64,000 nucleotides of DNA from Brevibacillus choshinensis. GTDB taxonomy: Bacteria > Bacillota > Bacilli > Brevibacillales > Brevibacillaceae. The DNA is taken from the NCBI RefSeq assembly GCF_016811915.1, contig NZ_CP069127.1, positions 1,952,001 through 2,016,000 of the forward strand, written 5' to 3'. The number at the start of each line of letters is the position of its first letter. Positions within the stretch are counted from its first letter, which is position 1. The position numbers and the translations under genes are program-made. This document shows positions 34,640 to 42,881 of this stretch, piece by piece. The notes beneath the pieces were generated by a model. It saw only the letters and a program-made list of their open reading frames with translations, did not search any database and was not told the DNA's origin.

Positions 34640-36430
34640 ATGGCATGGCAATATCGCACCGTACATTGCGGAGAAGTAACAAAAGAACACGTCGGACAGG
34701 AAATCGTCCTGAATGGATGGGTACAAAAGCGTCGTGACCTCGGCGGAGTTATTTTCATCGACTTCCGTGACCGTACCGGCATCGTGCAAATCGTGTTCAA
34801 TCCAGAGCACCACAAGGGTGCTTGGGAGCTCGCCGATAAAGTTCGCAGCGAATACGTACTGGTCGTAAAAGGAACGGTTGTAAACCGCGCGCCGGAAGCG
34901 ATCAACCCGAAATTGCAGACAGGAGAAGTGGAAGTGCACATCTCCGACATTCAAATTCTCAACGAAGCGAAAACGCCTCCGTTCCAAATCGAGGATGAAA
35001 TCGATGTAGATGAGCAAGTGCGCCTGAAATACCGCTACCTGGACCTGCGCCGTCCGGAAATGCAGCGCTCCCTGATTCTGCGCAGCAAAGCAGCGAAGGC
35101 ATTCCGCGACTACCTCGACAACAACGGCTTTGTGGAAGTAGAAACCCCCATGCTGACAAAGAGCACGCCAGAGGGCGCCCGCGATTACTTGGTGCCATCC
35201 CGTGTGCATCCAGGCGAGTTCTATGCATTGCCGCAATCACCACAGCTGTTCAAGCAGCTGCTGATGGTGTCCGGTCTGGAACGCTACTATCAGATCGTTC
35301 GTTGCTTCCGTGACGAAGACCTGCGCGCTGACCGTCAGCCGGAATTCACCCAGGTGGACATTGAGACATCTTTCCTCTCTATGGAAGAAATCCTGCCCAT
35401 GATGGAAAAGATGGTCGCACACGTTTTCAAAGAAACGCTCGGTATTGACATCCCGACTCCGTTCCCGCGCCTCACATACGCAGATGCAATGGGACGCTAC
35501 GGCTCCGACAAGCCAGACGTTCGCTTCGGCATGGAGCTGACCGATGTATCCGACCTGGTAGCGAGCAGTGATTTCAAAGTATTCGCCAGCGTAGTAGCGG
35601 GTGGCGGTCAAGTAAAAGCGATCAACGCGAAAGGCTGCGGTCACTATTCCCGCAAAGAGGCTGACGACCTGCAAAAATTCGCAAACCGCTATGGTGCGAA
35701 AGGCCTGGCGTACATCGGCTTCCAAGGCGGAGAGGTGAAAGGTCCAATCGCGAAGTTCTTTAAAGAAGAGGAAATCGCTGAACTGAAAAAACGCCTGTCC
35801 GCTGAAGATGGCGACTTGCTTCTGTTCGTGGCAGACAAACCAAAAGTGGTTGCGGATGCTCTGGGTGCCCTTCGCTCCAAGCTGGGTGCGGAGCTCGGCC
35901 TGATCGACCACAGCAAATTCGCGTTCCTGTGGGTCGTAGACTTCCCACTGGTTGAATGGGATGAAGAGGCGAAGCGCTACGTGGCTCTGCACCATCCGTT
36001 CACTCGTCCAAAAGACGAAGACCTGCACCTGTTCGACACGGATCCAGGTCAAATCCGTGCACAAGCGTACGACATGGTGCTCAACGGCTACGAGCTCGGC
36101 GGCGGTTCCATGCGGATCTTCAAGCGTGACGTGCAAGAAAAAATGTTCAAAGCGCTCGGCTTTACACCAGAAGAAGCCCGCGAGCAATTCGGCTTCCTCC
36201 TCGATGCGTTTGAATACGGCACACCACCGCATGGCGGTATCGCACTCGGTCTGGACCGCTTGATCATGCTGCTGGCAGGACGCACCAACCTGCGCGAAGT
36301 GATTGCGTTCCCGAAAACAGCGAGTGCAACCGACCTGATGGTAAACGCACCAGATGTGGTAGCTCCAAGACAGCTGTCTGACCTGCACATCGCGACAACC
36401 GTTGAAGAGGAAGAAAAGGTAGAAGCGTAA
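34640..36430 (+). CDS. aspS: Aspartyl-tRNA synthetase
   Basis: This 596-residue bacterial-type AspRS has an N-terminal OB anticodon-binding domain ([19 protein letters not shown], about 28-46). The class II core has motif 2 [21 protein letters not shown] (split: [16 protein letters not shown]) and motif 3 [16 protein letters not shown] near 530. The bacterial GAD insertion lies between about 290 and 420. ATG 34640 is chosen because GGAGG lies 10 bases upstream, making the earlier GTG 34625 part of that site. It is the second gene of the T-box operon. Confidence 0.97.
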   Translation: MAWQYRTVHCGEVTKEHVGQEIVLNGWVQKRRDLGGVIFIDFRDRTGIVQIVFNPEHHKGAWELADKVRSEYVLVVKGTVVNRAPEAINPKLQTGEVEVHISDIQILNEAKTPPFQIEDEIDVDEQVRLKYRYLDLRRPEMQRSLILRSKAAKAFRDYLDNNGFVEVETPMLTKSTPEGARDYLVPSRVHPGEFYALPQSPQLFKQLLMVSGLERYYQIVRCFRDEDLRADRQPEFTQVDIETSFLSMEEILPMMEKMVAHVFKETLGIDIPTPFPRLTYADAMGRYGSDKPDVRFGMELTDVSDLVASSDFKVFASVVAGGGQVKAINAKGCGHYSRKEADDLQKFANRYGAKGLAYIGFQGGEVKGPIAKFFKEEEIAELKKRLSAEDGDLLLFVADKPKVVADALGALRSKLGAELGLIDHSKFAFLWVVDFPLVEWDEEAKRYVALHHPFTRPKDEDLHLFDTDPGQIRAQAYDMVLNGYELGGGSMRIFKRDVQEKMFKALGFTPEEAREQFGFLLDAFEYGTPPHGGIALGLDRLIMLLAGRTNLREVIAFPKTASATDLMVNAPDVVAPRQLSDLHIATTVEEEEKVEA

Positions 36431-36480
36431 GCGACTTGCACAACCGCATTGCGATTTGATACAGTGGTAATACTAAAATG

Positions 36481-36668
36481 AAGCCCTGCGATGTACGTGA
36501 AATCCGATAGTTTTGAGCCACAAAGTTTTTTTAGGGAGTTTACCGTCCGCAACTGTAAAGGCATGCCTCCGTTTGAGTGGACGTCTGTAACAGTTGGGCA
36601 AGACACCCACCTGCGATGAGCAGGTTCAAAACTAAGGAGCTGAACGGCATAATGGGGCTCCTTTTTTC
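36481..36668 (+). ncRNA. ssrS: 6S RNA (BsrA-type)
   Basis: A -10-like TAATACT (36468-36474) precedes a transcript of about 188 bases. AGCCC near the 5' end pairs with GGGCT near the 3' end. TCC-ATAGTTTTGA (about 36506-36520) pairs with TCAAAACTA-GGA (about 36628-36640). CAACTGT pairs with ACAGTTG in the apical arm. The 3' side of the central bubble carries the hairpin ACCTGC-GATGA-GCAGGT, a known 6S feature. It ends in T6. B. subtilis bsrA lies at the same place between aspS and yrvM/tcdA. 6S RNA binds sigma-A RNA polymerase and restrains it. Confidence 0.8.
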
Positions 36669-36730
36669 GCTGGAATCCTACTTTTCCGATTGACTATAAC
36701 TTCGCTTATGAAATGAAAGGTGACAAGACG

Positions 36731-37486
36731 ATGCTTCATCAATTTTCCCGCTGTGAATTGGCCTTTGGTCCCGAAGGTTTGGAAAAAATGAAAAACAGCC
36801 GCGTTGCGGTATTAGGTATAGGCGGAGTGGGGTCTTTTACCGTAGAAGCCCTGGCTCGGACAGGCGTAGGCAAATTGGTAATGGTGGACAAGGATGTCGT
36901 GGACATTACCAACATCAACCGCCAGATTCATGCTACACTGAATACAGTCGGGCAGAAGAAAGCCGAACTGATGAAGGAACGGATCGCTTCCATCAATCCG
37001 GAGTGCGAGGTCGTTACCTTGAACATGTTCTTTACGGAAGAGACGGCAAGTGAGTTCTTTGCACATGAAGTAGACTACATCGTGGATGCCATGGACACCA
37101 TGTCCGCCAAGCTGTACTTGATCAAGGAAGCAAAGCGACGCAACATTCCCATTATCTCCAGCATGGGAGCGGCGAACAAAATGGATCCGACCCGTTTCGA
37201 GGTAGCGGATATTTCGCAGACCAGCTACGATCCGATCGCCAAGGTGATTCGCCGTGAGCTGCGCAAGGCAGGAATCTACAAGGGAGTGAAAGTGGTTTAT
37301 TCCCGTGAGATTCCGGTGACCGTACGCTCAGACGTGCGCGAGCAAATCGTTTCCAATCCGAATTCTCCGATTAGCAAAGTGCGGCAGCCTCCAGCAAGCA
37401 ACGCCTTTGTTCCGTCTGTTGCCGGTTTGATTCTGGCAAGTGTCGTTGTGCGTGACTTGTTGGATTGGCAGCCAGCAAAAGGATAG
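36731..37486 (+). CDS. tcdA: tRNA threonylcarbamoyladenosine dehydratase TcdA
   Basis: This 251-residue E1-like enzyme cyclises t6A37 of tRNA to ct6A using ATP. It has the Rossmann ATP-binding start VAVLGIGGVGSFTVEALARTGVG (GxGGVGS, about 26-32), MVDKDVVDITNINRQ (about 47-61), the catalytic-region YIVDAMDTMSAK, and RQPPASNAFVPSVAGL near the C-terminus. ATG 36731 has AAAGGTGA 7 bases upstream, favouring it over 36713. It follows 6S RNA and precedes rarA by 6 bases, matching B. subtilis yrvM-yrvN. Confidence 0.93.
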   Translation: MLHQFSRCELAFGPEGLEKMKNSRVAVLGIGGVGSFTVEALARTGVGKLVMVDKDVVDITNINRQIHATLNTVGQKKAELMKERIASINPECEVVTLNMFFTEETASEFFAHEVDYIVDAMDTMSAKLYLIKEAKRRNIPIISSMGAANKMDPTRFEVADISQTSYDPIAKVIRRELRKAGIYKGVKVVYSREIPVTVRSDVREQIVSNPNSPISKVRQPPASNAFVPSVAGLILASVVVRDLLDWQPAKG

Positions 37487-37492
37487 TGAACT

Positions 37493-38854
37493 ATGGACGA
37501 TCTGTTTACGTTTGCCTATGACCAGCAGGGTGGAGGCAAACAAAAGCCGTTGGCTGCCCGGATGCGCCCCAAGTCTATTGATGAGGTGATCGGGCAGTCC
37601 CACATACTCGCGCCCGGAAAGCTGCTGCGGCGCGCCATCGAAGCCGATCAGGTCTCGTCGCTGATATTTTACGGCCCGCCGGGAACCGGGAAGACAACCT
37701 TGGCAAAAGTCATTGCGGGGTCGACGCGGTCCCATTTTTCCGAATTGAATGCAGTCACTGCTGGCGTGGCTGATATTCGGAAAGTGGTGGAGGCAGCCAA
37801 GGAGAGGCTCGTGATGGACAACCAGCGGACAACGTTGTTTGTAGACGAGATCCATCGCTTCAATAAATCTCAGCAAGACGCACTGCTGCCTTATGTAGAA
37901 GAGGGAACGATCATTTTGATCGGGGCGACCACTGAGAATCCTTTTTTTGAGGTGAATCCGGCCCTGCTGTCGCGTTCGCAAATCTTCTCCCTGCAGTCTT
38001 TGACCCATGAAGAGCTGCAGCAGGTGGTGGATCGTGCACTGAAGGACGCCGAGAATGGCTTGGGGGAGCTGTCCGTTTCTCTGACACCGGAGGCGGCCGA
38101 GCATCTGATCCATTACGCAGAAGGGGACGCCAGGCGATTGCTGAATGCATTGGAGCTGGCTGTCACCACGACTCCGTCGGATAAGGACGGGCGTGTGGTG
38201 ATTACATTGGATGTAGCGGTTGAGTCCATTCAGCGGCGAGCTGTTCGCTACGATAAAAGCGGGGACAACCATTACGATACGATATCGGCGTTCATCAAAT
38301 CCATTCGGGGCTCGGACCCGGATGCGGCTCTGTATTGGCTGGCACGCATGATCGATGCAGGGGAAGACCCGCGCTTTATATCGCGCAGGCTGGTCATCTC
38401 TGCATCCGAGGACATCGGCAATGCAGACCCCCAGGCGATCGCTGTCGCGACAGCTTGCTTTCAGGCTGTTGAACTGGTCGGGATGCCGGAGGGGAGGATT
38501 CCTTTGGCACAAGCCACGACCTACCTCGCGACTGCACCGAAGAGCAACGCTGCCTACAACGGAATAAACGCGGCTTTGGAACGCATTCGTACCGATGGGC
38601 ACAAACCGGTTCCGATTCACCTGCGCGACGCTGCCTACAAGGGAGCGGCCAAGCTGGGACACGGAAAGGGCTATCAGTATCCACATGATTACCCATATGG
38701 GTACGTACCCCAGCAATACTTGCCGGATGGTGTCCATTATTCCTTTTACCAGCCCAAGGATCATGGTTATGAGCGGCATATCCGAAAGTTTCAGGAAGAG
38801 CGGAAAAAACTGGATCATCGCGGATTGCCTCCACAAAAAAACTCCCCCGAGTAA
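37493..38854 (+). CDS. rarA: RarA (MgsA), replication-associated AAA+ recombination protein
   Basis: This 453-residue ATPase acts at stalled replication forks. Walker A is FYGPPGTGKTTLAK (about 60-71), Walker B is TLFVDEIHRFNKSQQDALLP (split: LFVDEIHRFNKSQQ), sensor 1 is LIGATTENPFFEVNPALLSR (about 143) and the C-terminal tetramerisation domain contains DPDAALYWLARMI. ATG 37493 has AAAGGA upstream. It is 6 bases after tcdA. Its last codons form part of the terminator hairpin of the convergent small gene. Confidence 0.95.
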   Translation: MDDLFTFAYDQQGGGKQKPLAARMRPKSIDEVIGQSHILAPGKLLRRAIEADQVSSLIFYGPPGTGKTTLAKVIAGSTRSHFSELNAVTAGVADIRKVVEAAKERLVMDNQRTTLFVDEIHRFNKSQQDALLPYVEEGTIILIGATTENPFFEVNPALLSRSQIFSLQSLTHEELQQVVDRALKDAENGLGELSVSLTPEAAEHLIHYAEGDARRLLNALELAVTTTPSDKDGRVVITLDVAVESIQRRAVRYDKSGDNHYDTISAFIKSIRGSDPDAALYWLARMIDAGEDPRFISRRLVISASEDIGNADPQAIAVATACFQAVELVGMPEGRIPLAQATTYLATAPKSNAAYNGINAALERIRTDGHKPVPIHLRDAAYKGAAKLGHGKGYQYPHDYPYGYVPQQYLPDGVHYSFYQPKDHGYERHIRKFQEERKKLDHRGLPPQKNSPE

Positions 38855-38860
38855 GGGGGA
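38835..38860 (-). terminator. Minus-strand terminator inside the rarA 3' end
   Basis: TCCCCC (38843-38848) pairs with GGGGGA (38855-38860) around the rarA stop codon. On the minus strand the hairpin is followed by T7. It would stop transcription of the 57-aa gene. Confidence 0.75.
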
Positions 38861-38869
38861 ATTCAGTCG

Positions 38870-39043
38870 TCAGGTACGGACGTCGCCGCCTGGCTTGTTA
38901 GGCAAATCGCCATTTTCATTCGGCTGCTTGCTATTCTCACTGGCACCGAAACGAGCTTTGTGGGCAATGGTTCCCGCCGGTTGATCGTACAAGGTTTGGG
39001 ACGGGTGATTGCGTCCCCGTTCAGAGCGTTTATTCGTCGCCAT
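38870..39043 (-). CDS. Small hypothetical protein, 57 aa
   Basis: This small gene reads MATNKRSERGRNHPSQ and ends NKPGGDVRT. It is preceded by GGGGGTGAAG about 5 bases before ATG 39043 and followed directly by its own terminator. The protein is hydrophilic, rich in Asn, Gly, Pro and Lys, with no membrane segment, and probably disordered. I do not recognise the family. The good ribosome binding site and terminator support a real gene. Composition resembles small spore-associated proteins, but that is only a suggestion. Confidence 0.65.
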   Translation of the reverse strand: MATNKRSERGRNHPSQTLYDQPAGTIAHKARFGASENSKQPNENGDLPNKPGGDVRT

Positions 39044-39162
39044 GATACTTCACCCCCTGGATGCTAGTGTGTCCCGTCACAGCGAAGTCATGTAGGCTGC
39101 CAGAAATGGGTTTGCATCCATGCATGAGGGGATAAGCAGATTAGAAAGAGGAGAGTTGCTAC

Positions 39163-39582
39163 ATGAAGATTTCAACGAAAGGACGTTACGGGCTGACCAT
39201 CATGATGGAGCTCGCAAACCGTAACGGAGAAGGGCCGACTTCACTGCGGAGCATCGCCCAGCGTCATGACCTGTCTGAGCATTATTTGGAGCAGCTGATC
39301 GCACCTTTGCGCAATGCTGGCCTGGTAAAGAGCATTCGCGGTGCATATGGCGGATACGTATTGGCAAAACAACCCGAGGAAATATCAGCGGGCGACGTGA
39401 TTCGCGTATTGGAAGGGCCAATCAGCCCTGTCGAATTCGCAGAAGAAGAAGATCCGGCAAAACGCTATCTGTGGCTCAGAATCCGCGACAGCATTTCTGC
39501 CGTTCTCGATTCTACCTCCCTGCAAGATTTAATCAGCTTCGAGGACGATGGCCGTTCCGACAACTATATGTTTTACATTTGA
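39163..39582 (+). CDS. cymR: CymR, Rrf2-family repressor of cysteine metabolism
   Basis: This 139-residue Rrf2-family winged-helix protein matches CymR, which with CysK represses sulfur-uptake and cysteine genes. The N-terminus MKISTKGRYGLTIMMELA, the recognition region RHDLSEHYLEQLIAPL and the wing VKSIRGAYGGYVLAK are clear. The cysteine triad that holds the Fe-S cluster in IscR is absent, favouring CymR. ATG 39163 has GAGGAG upstream. It precedes the cysteine desulfurase, as in B. subtilis cymR-yrvO. The stop codon falls within the first of three palindromes. Confidence 0.9.
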   Translation: MKISTKGRYGLTIMMELANRNGEGPTSLRSIAQRHDLSEHYLEQLIAPLRNAGLVKSIRGAYGGYVLAKQPEEISAGDVIRVLEGPISPVEFAEEEDPAKRYLWLRIRDSISAVLDSTSLQDLISFEDDGRSDNYMFYI

Positions 39583-39643
39583 CGGACGTCAAGTGCTCAA
39601 ACATTTGACGAACGTCAAATCACTAATTGGTAGGCGCTACCAA
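39578..39643. promoter_or_regulatory. Three clustered palindromes before the cysteine desulfurase
   Basis: Two copies of TTGACG-N2-CGTCAA lie at 39578-39593 and 39604-39619, 26 bases apart. A third palindrome, TTGGTA-N5-TACCAA, is at 39627-39643, ending 21 bases before the start codon. The spacing of 26 bases is about two and a half helical turns. They could be operator sites or RNA hairpins; no T run follows. Confidence 0.5.
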
Positions 39644-39663
39644 GTATGTAGAAGGTGACATCC

Positions 39664-40806
39664 GTGTCTGACATGATGTATTTTGATCACGCAGCCACGA
39701 CTCCCGTGCATCACAGGGTCGTGGAAGCGATGACCCCGTATTTGACGCAAGTATTTGGCAATCCCTCCAGTGTGCATGGTTTTGGGCGAGAGGCGCGCAA
39801 GGCATTGGAGGCGGCGAGAGACCAGATCGCCGCTTTCATGGATGCGGATCCGCAATCGCTCATTTTTACCGGAAGCGGAACGGAAGCTGACAATTTGGCG
39901 ATCATCGGCGGTGCGATGGCCCAAAAAGAGCGCGGTCGTCATGTCATTACCTCGCAGGTGGAGCATCACGCGGTTCTGCATGCATGCGAATACCTGGAGC
40001 AAGCCGGCTTTGAAGTGACATACCTGCCTGTAGATGAGACCGGTTCTGTGCGTTTGGCAGATTTGAAGGAAGCGATTCGCCCAGATACGGTCCTCGTTTC
40101 CATCATGTACGGAAACAACGAAGTCGGCACGATCCAACCGATTGAAGAGATCGGCGCGTTTTTGCGCGAAAAAGGGATCATCTTCCACACCGATGCGGTT
40201 CAGGCGTTTGGGGTGCTGCCCGTACGCGTGAGACAGCTGCCAGTGGATATGCTGTCTGTCTCTGCTCACAAGATCAATGGCCCTAAAGGGGTAGGCGCTT
40301 TGTACGTAGCCAAAAAGGTGCCGCTATCACCGATCATGCACGGGGGCTCCCAAGAGAGGAAGCGACGTGCAGGCACAGAAAACCTCGCCGGGATCGTTGG
40401 ATTTGCCGAAGCGACAAGAGTTACTTCAGAGGAAATGGATGATCGTGTCTCCAAGTACAGACGGATGAAAGAAGAGATGGAGGCTGTCTGGAAGGAAGCG
40501 GGCATCGCTTATCAGATCAATGGACACCCTGAAAGAGTGTTACCTCATGTCTTTAATGTCAGCTTTATCGGTGTACATACCGAAACCATGCTGATGAATC
40601 TGGACCTGGTCCGTATAGCTGCATCCAGTGGTTCGGCTTGTACATCGGGTTCACTCGAGCTGTCTCACGTCCTCACCGCCATGAATCTGGATGAAAGCAT
40701 CGCGACATCTGCGATTCGTTTCAGCTTTGGCATCACCAATACGATCGAAGAAGCGAAGAAGGCCGCTCAAGCTGTGGCAAGCATTGTGAAGCGCCTGGTG
40801 AAATGA
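39664..40806 (+). CDS. yrvO: Cysteine desulfurase (YrvO/NifS-type)
   Basis: This 380-residue PLP enzyme takes sulfur from cysteine for tRNA thiolation or Fe-S clusters. It has YFDHAATTPV at the start, the PLP lysine in SAHKINGPKGVGAL (about 200) and the active cysteine in SSGSACTSGS (about 320). GTG 39664 is chosen because AAGGTGA ends 5 bases upstream; ATG 39673 is possible. In B. subtilis yrvO works with MnmA encoded next to it; here no mnmA follows, only a terminator, so the partner must lie elsewhere. Confidence 0.92.
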   Translation: MSDMMYFDHAATTPVHHRVVEAMTPYLTQVFGNPSSVHGFGREARKALEAARDQIAAFMDADPQSLIFTGSGTEADNLAIIGGAMAQKERGRHVITSQVEHHAVLHACEYLEQAGFEVTYLPVDETGSVRLADLKEAIRPDTVLVSIMYGNNEVGTIQPIEEIGAFLREKGIIFHTDAVQAFGVLPVRVRQLPVDMLSVSAHKINGPKGVGALYVAKKVPLSPIMHGGSQERKRRAGTENLAGIVGFAEATRVTSEEMDDRVSKYRRMKEEMEAVWKEAGIAYQINGHPERVLPHVFNVSFIGVHTETMLMNLDLVRIAASSGSACTSGSLELSHVLTAMNLDESIATSAIRFSFGITNTIEEAKKAAQAVASIVKRLVK

Positions 40807-40845
40807 GCGTAGTTTACTCAGTGAGAACAGAAGACTGTTGAAAAT

Positions 40846-40883
40846 AAACCGTTTGGGAGAATCCAGAGCCCAAGCGGTTTTTT
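40846..40883 (+). terminator. Terminator of cymR-cysteine desulfurase
   Basis: AAACCGTTTGGG pairs with CCCAAGCGGTTT and ends in T6. Confidence 0.92.
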
Positions 40884-40970
40884 GCGTCAAAAGGTAGGTA
40901 AACAGCCACTTCCAAAAGGGGGGAGGGATGCTCCCACGTCGACCACTACGATCACTGGATAAGCAAAAGC

Positions 40971-41002
40971 AAAAAACCAGCGAGTGTACTCGTTGGTTTT
41001 TT
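40971..41002. terminator. Second, bidirectional terminator before the chemotaxis gene
   Basis: AACCAGCGAGT pairs with ACTCGTTGGTT, with A6 on the left and T6 on the right, so it can act on both strands. Between it and the previous terminator lie about 87 bases with no clear gene (see findings). Confidence 0.85.
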
Positions 41003-41030
41003 CACTTTTGTGAAAGAACGACCTCGCGAA

Positions 41031-41059
41031 TTGTGGTTGATTATGGAAAATGATACACT
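41031..41059 (+). promoter_or_regulatory. Probable promoter of the chemotaxis receptor gene
   Basis: TTGTGG (41031-41036), 17-bp spacer, TACACT (41054-41059). No sigma-D-type TAAA-N15-GCCGATAT pattern was seen. Confidence 0.5.
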
Positions 41060-41119
41060 TGTATGCAGCTGCATGTGACAATAGAACTATTGCTTCAGCC
41101 TCAAAAAGGAGAGGGATTT

Positions 41120-42784
41120 ATGTTCATCAAGGGTATCTCCATTCGTTTTAAACTCGTTATCACCATACTGATCATCACGATGGTCCCGTTGATGACAGTC
41201 GGCTATTTGCAGTTTGAAAATGCCCGCAAGGCCGTCTATGAGCTTACCGTGACCGATTTGCAATACATAACGGACATGAAGACAAGAGAGCTGGCTCCAT
41301 ACACACAGGACGCCTCCGTGTTTGAAGGAAACAAACAGAAAATTAGTGAAATCATCGGCGAAGTGGCAGAGAGATATTACAAGCCGAATGGGATGAACGG
41401 CTATGCCTACATTATCGATGCGCAAGGCGTTGCGATCGTCCATCCAGATCCCTCAGTCCAAAACACCTCGCTCGCGCAAGAAGAGTTCACCAAAGAGATC
41501 TTGGCGAAAAAGAAAGGATGGCTGGAATACGATTTTCAGGGAGCGACCAAGCTCACCGTCTTTGAGGAGCTTCCCAACGGTTGGATCTTGGTCATCGGAA
41601 GTTTCCAGAATGATTTGCTAAAAACAATTGAGAGCAGCCGCATGCTCATGTTTTTGCTCAATCTGGCCAGTGCCATCATTGCTTTGGTTGTGGGAATTTT
41701 TATCGTCAACAAACTGGTCCGTCCGCTAAAAGAACTGGTAGCCGTCATGAAGGAAGCAGAGTCGGGTAATTTGACTGGTGTCGTGCAGGTGAGATCCCGC
41801 GATGAAATCGGTGCTCTGTCCGCCATGTACAATGAAATGATGGGTGGCTTCCGCAGAATGCTGCAGGAGGTGCAGCACGTCTCCCAGCAGGTGGCGGCTT
41901 CCTCTGAAGAGCTGACGGCAAGTGCCTCCGAAAGCGCACGAGCCTCCGAGCAAATTTCTGCGGCGTCTTCGGAAATCGCCAGCGGATCCGATCAGCAAAA
42001 ACGAGCTGTGCTGGATACCACTCATTTTCTGCACCGAATCGGAAACGATATTGGAGAGATCGCCGAGTCGACCGATCATGTCAGCACCGATGCGAGCCAA
42101 GCGTTTCAGCTGGCCAAAGGTGGAGAGGGCAAGCTGAAAAAACTGGTGGAGGAAATGGATCAGATCACGAGCCATGTACGCCAAACGGAGCAGGTCATAA
42201 GGGAGCTCGGGCTGCAATCGGAAAAAATCATGGGAATCATCACGATCATTCGCCAGATATCCGATCAGACCAATCTGCTCGCACTGAATGCCGCGATTGA
42301 AGCCGCACGGGCCGGCGAGCAAGGACGGAGCTTTGCTGTAGTCGCACAGGAAGTACGCAAGCTGGCGGAACAATCCGGACAGGCAGCTGAAGAAATCGCG
42401 AGCTTGATTCATACGACGCATCAGGAAATACGGGATGCTGTCACCGCGATGGAAGCGACTACCGAGGCCGTACAGGAAGGCAGAGGAGGCGTCGCGTCCG
42501 CAGGTGAAAGCTTCCAGCAAATCCTGATTGCCGTGCAGGATGTAAGCAATCAGGTAAATCGGATGAATGAAGCCGCGAGGGCCATTCATCACGATACGGA
42601 GAAGCTGGTAGGAAACGCTGACCATATCGCCAGCTTGGCCGATACAGCAGCGCGCGATACGCAGGAAGTGGCGGCCGCCTCTGAGGAGCAGACAGCGACG
42701 ACAGAGGAGATGACTGCGGCGGCCGAGACCTTGGCGGAAATGGCGGAACGGTTGTCAGAACAGGTAAAACGATTTACAATCTAA
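41120..42784 (+). CDS. Methyl-accepting chemotaxis protein
   Basis: This 554-residue receptor has one N-terminal transmembrane segment (about 12-32), an extracellular Cache-type sensor (about 35-180, including [20 protein letters not shown]) and a second segment near 190-210. A HAMP domain ([20 protein letters not shown]) and a long signalling domain follow. The hairpin tip reads [26 protein letters not shown], the conserved site that contacts CheA and CheW. ATG 41120 has GGAGAGG upstream. The ligand cannot be told. It stands alone with its own terminator. Confidence 0.93.
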   Translation: MFIKGISIRFKLVITILIITMVPLMTVGYLQFENARKAVYELTVTDLQYITDMKTRELAPYTQDASVFEGNKQKISEIIGEVAERYYKPNGMNGYAYIIDAQGVAIVHPDPSVQNTSLAQEEFTKEILAKKKGWLEYDFQGATKLTVFEELPNGWILVIGSFQNDLLKTIESSRMLMFLLNLASAIIALVVGIFIVNKLVRPLKELVAVMKEAESGNLTGVVQVRSRDEIGALSAMYNEMMGGFRRMLQEVQHVSQQVAASSEELTASASESARASEQISAASSEIASGSDQQKRAVLDTTHFLHRIGNDIGEIAESTDHVSTDASQAFQLAKGGEGKLKKLVEEMDQITSHVRQTEQVIRELGLQSEKIMGIITIIRQISDQTNLLALNAAIEAARAGEQGRSFAVVAQEVRKLAEQSGQAAEEIASLIHTTHQEIRDAVTAMEATTEAVQEGRGGVASAGESFQQILIAVQDVSNQVNRMNEAARAIHHDTEKLVGNADHIASLADTAARDTQEVAAASEEQTATTEEMTAAAETLAEMAERLSEQVKRFTI

Positions 42785-42800
42785 CAAGAGTTGAAGGTAG

Positions 42801-42829
42801 AATCCACTTTGTTCGAAAGTGGATTTTTT
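42801..42829 (+). terminator. Terminator of the chemotaxis receptor gene
   Basis: AATCCACTTT pairs with AAAGTGGATT and ends in T6. Confidence 0.92.
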
Positions 42830-42881
42830 CCTTCCCAAGGGTGTTTCTCTCGGGAATGAGCTGGGTAAGGAGGAGTAAGGG

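Noticed and set aside
40887-41081. 64-codon minus-strand open frame before the chemotaxis gene
   Set aside because: It runs through the two-way terminator and the plus-strand promoter, and has no good start signal.
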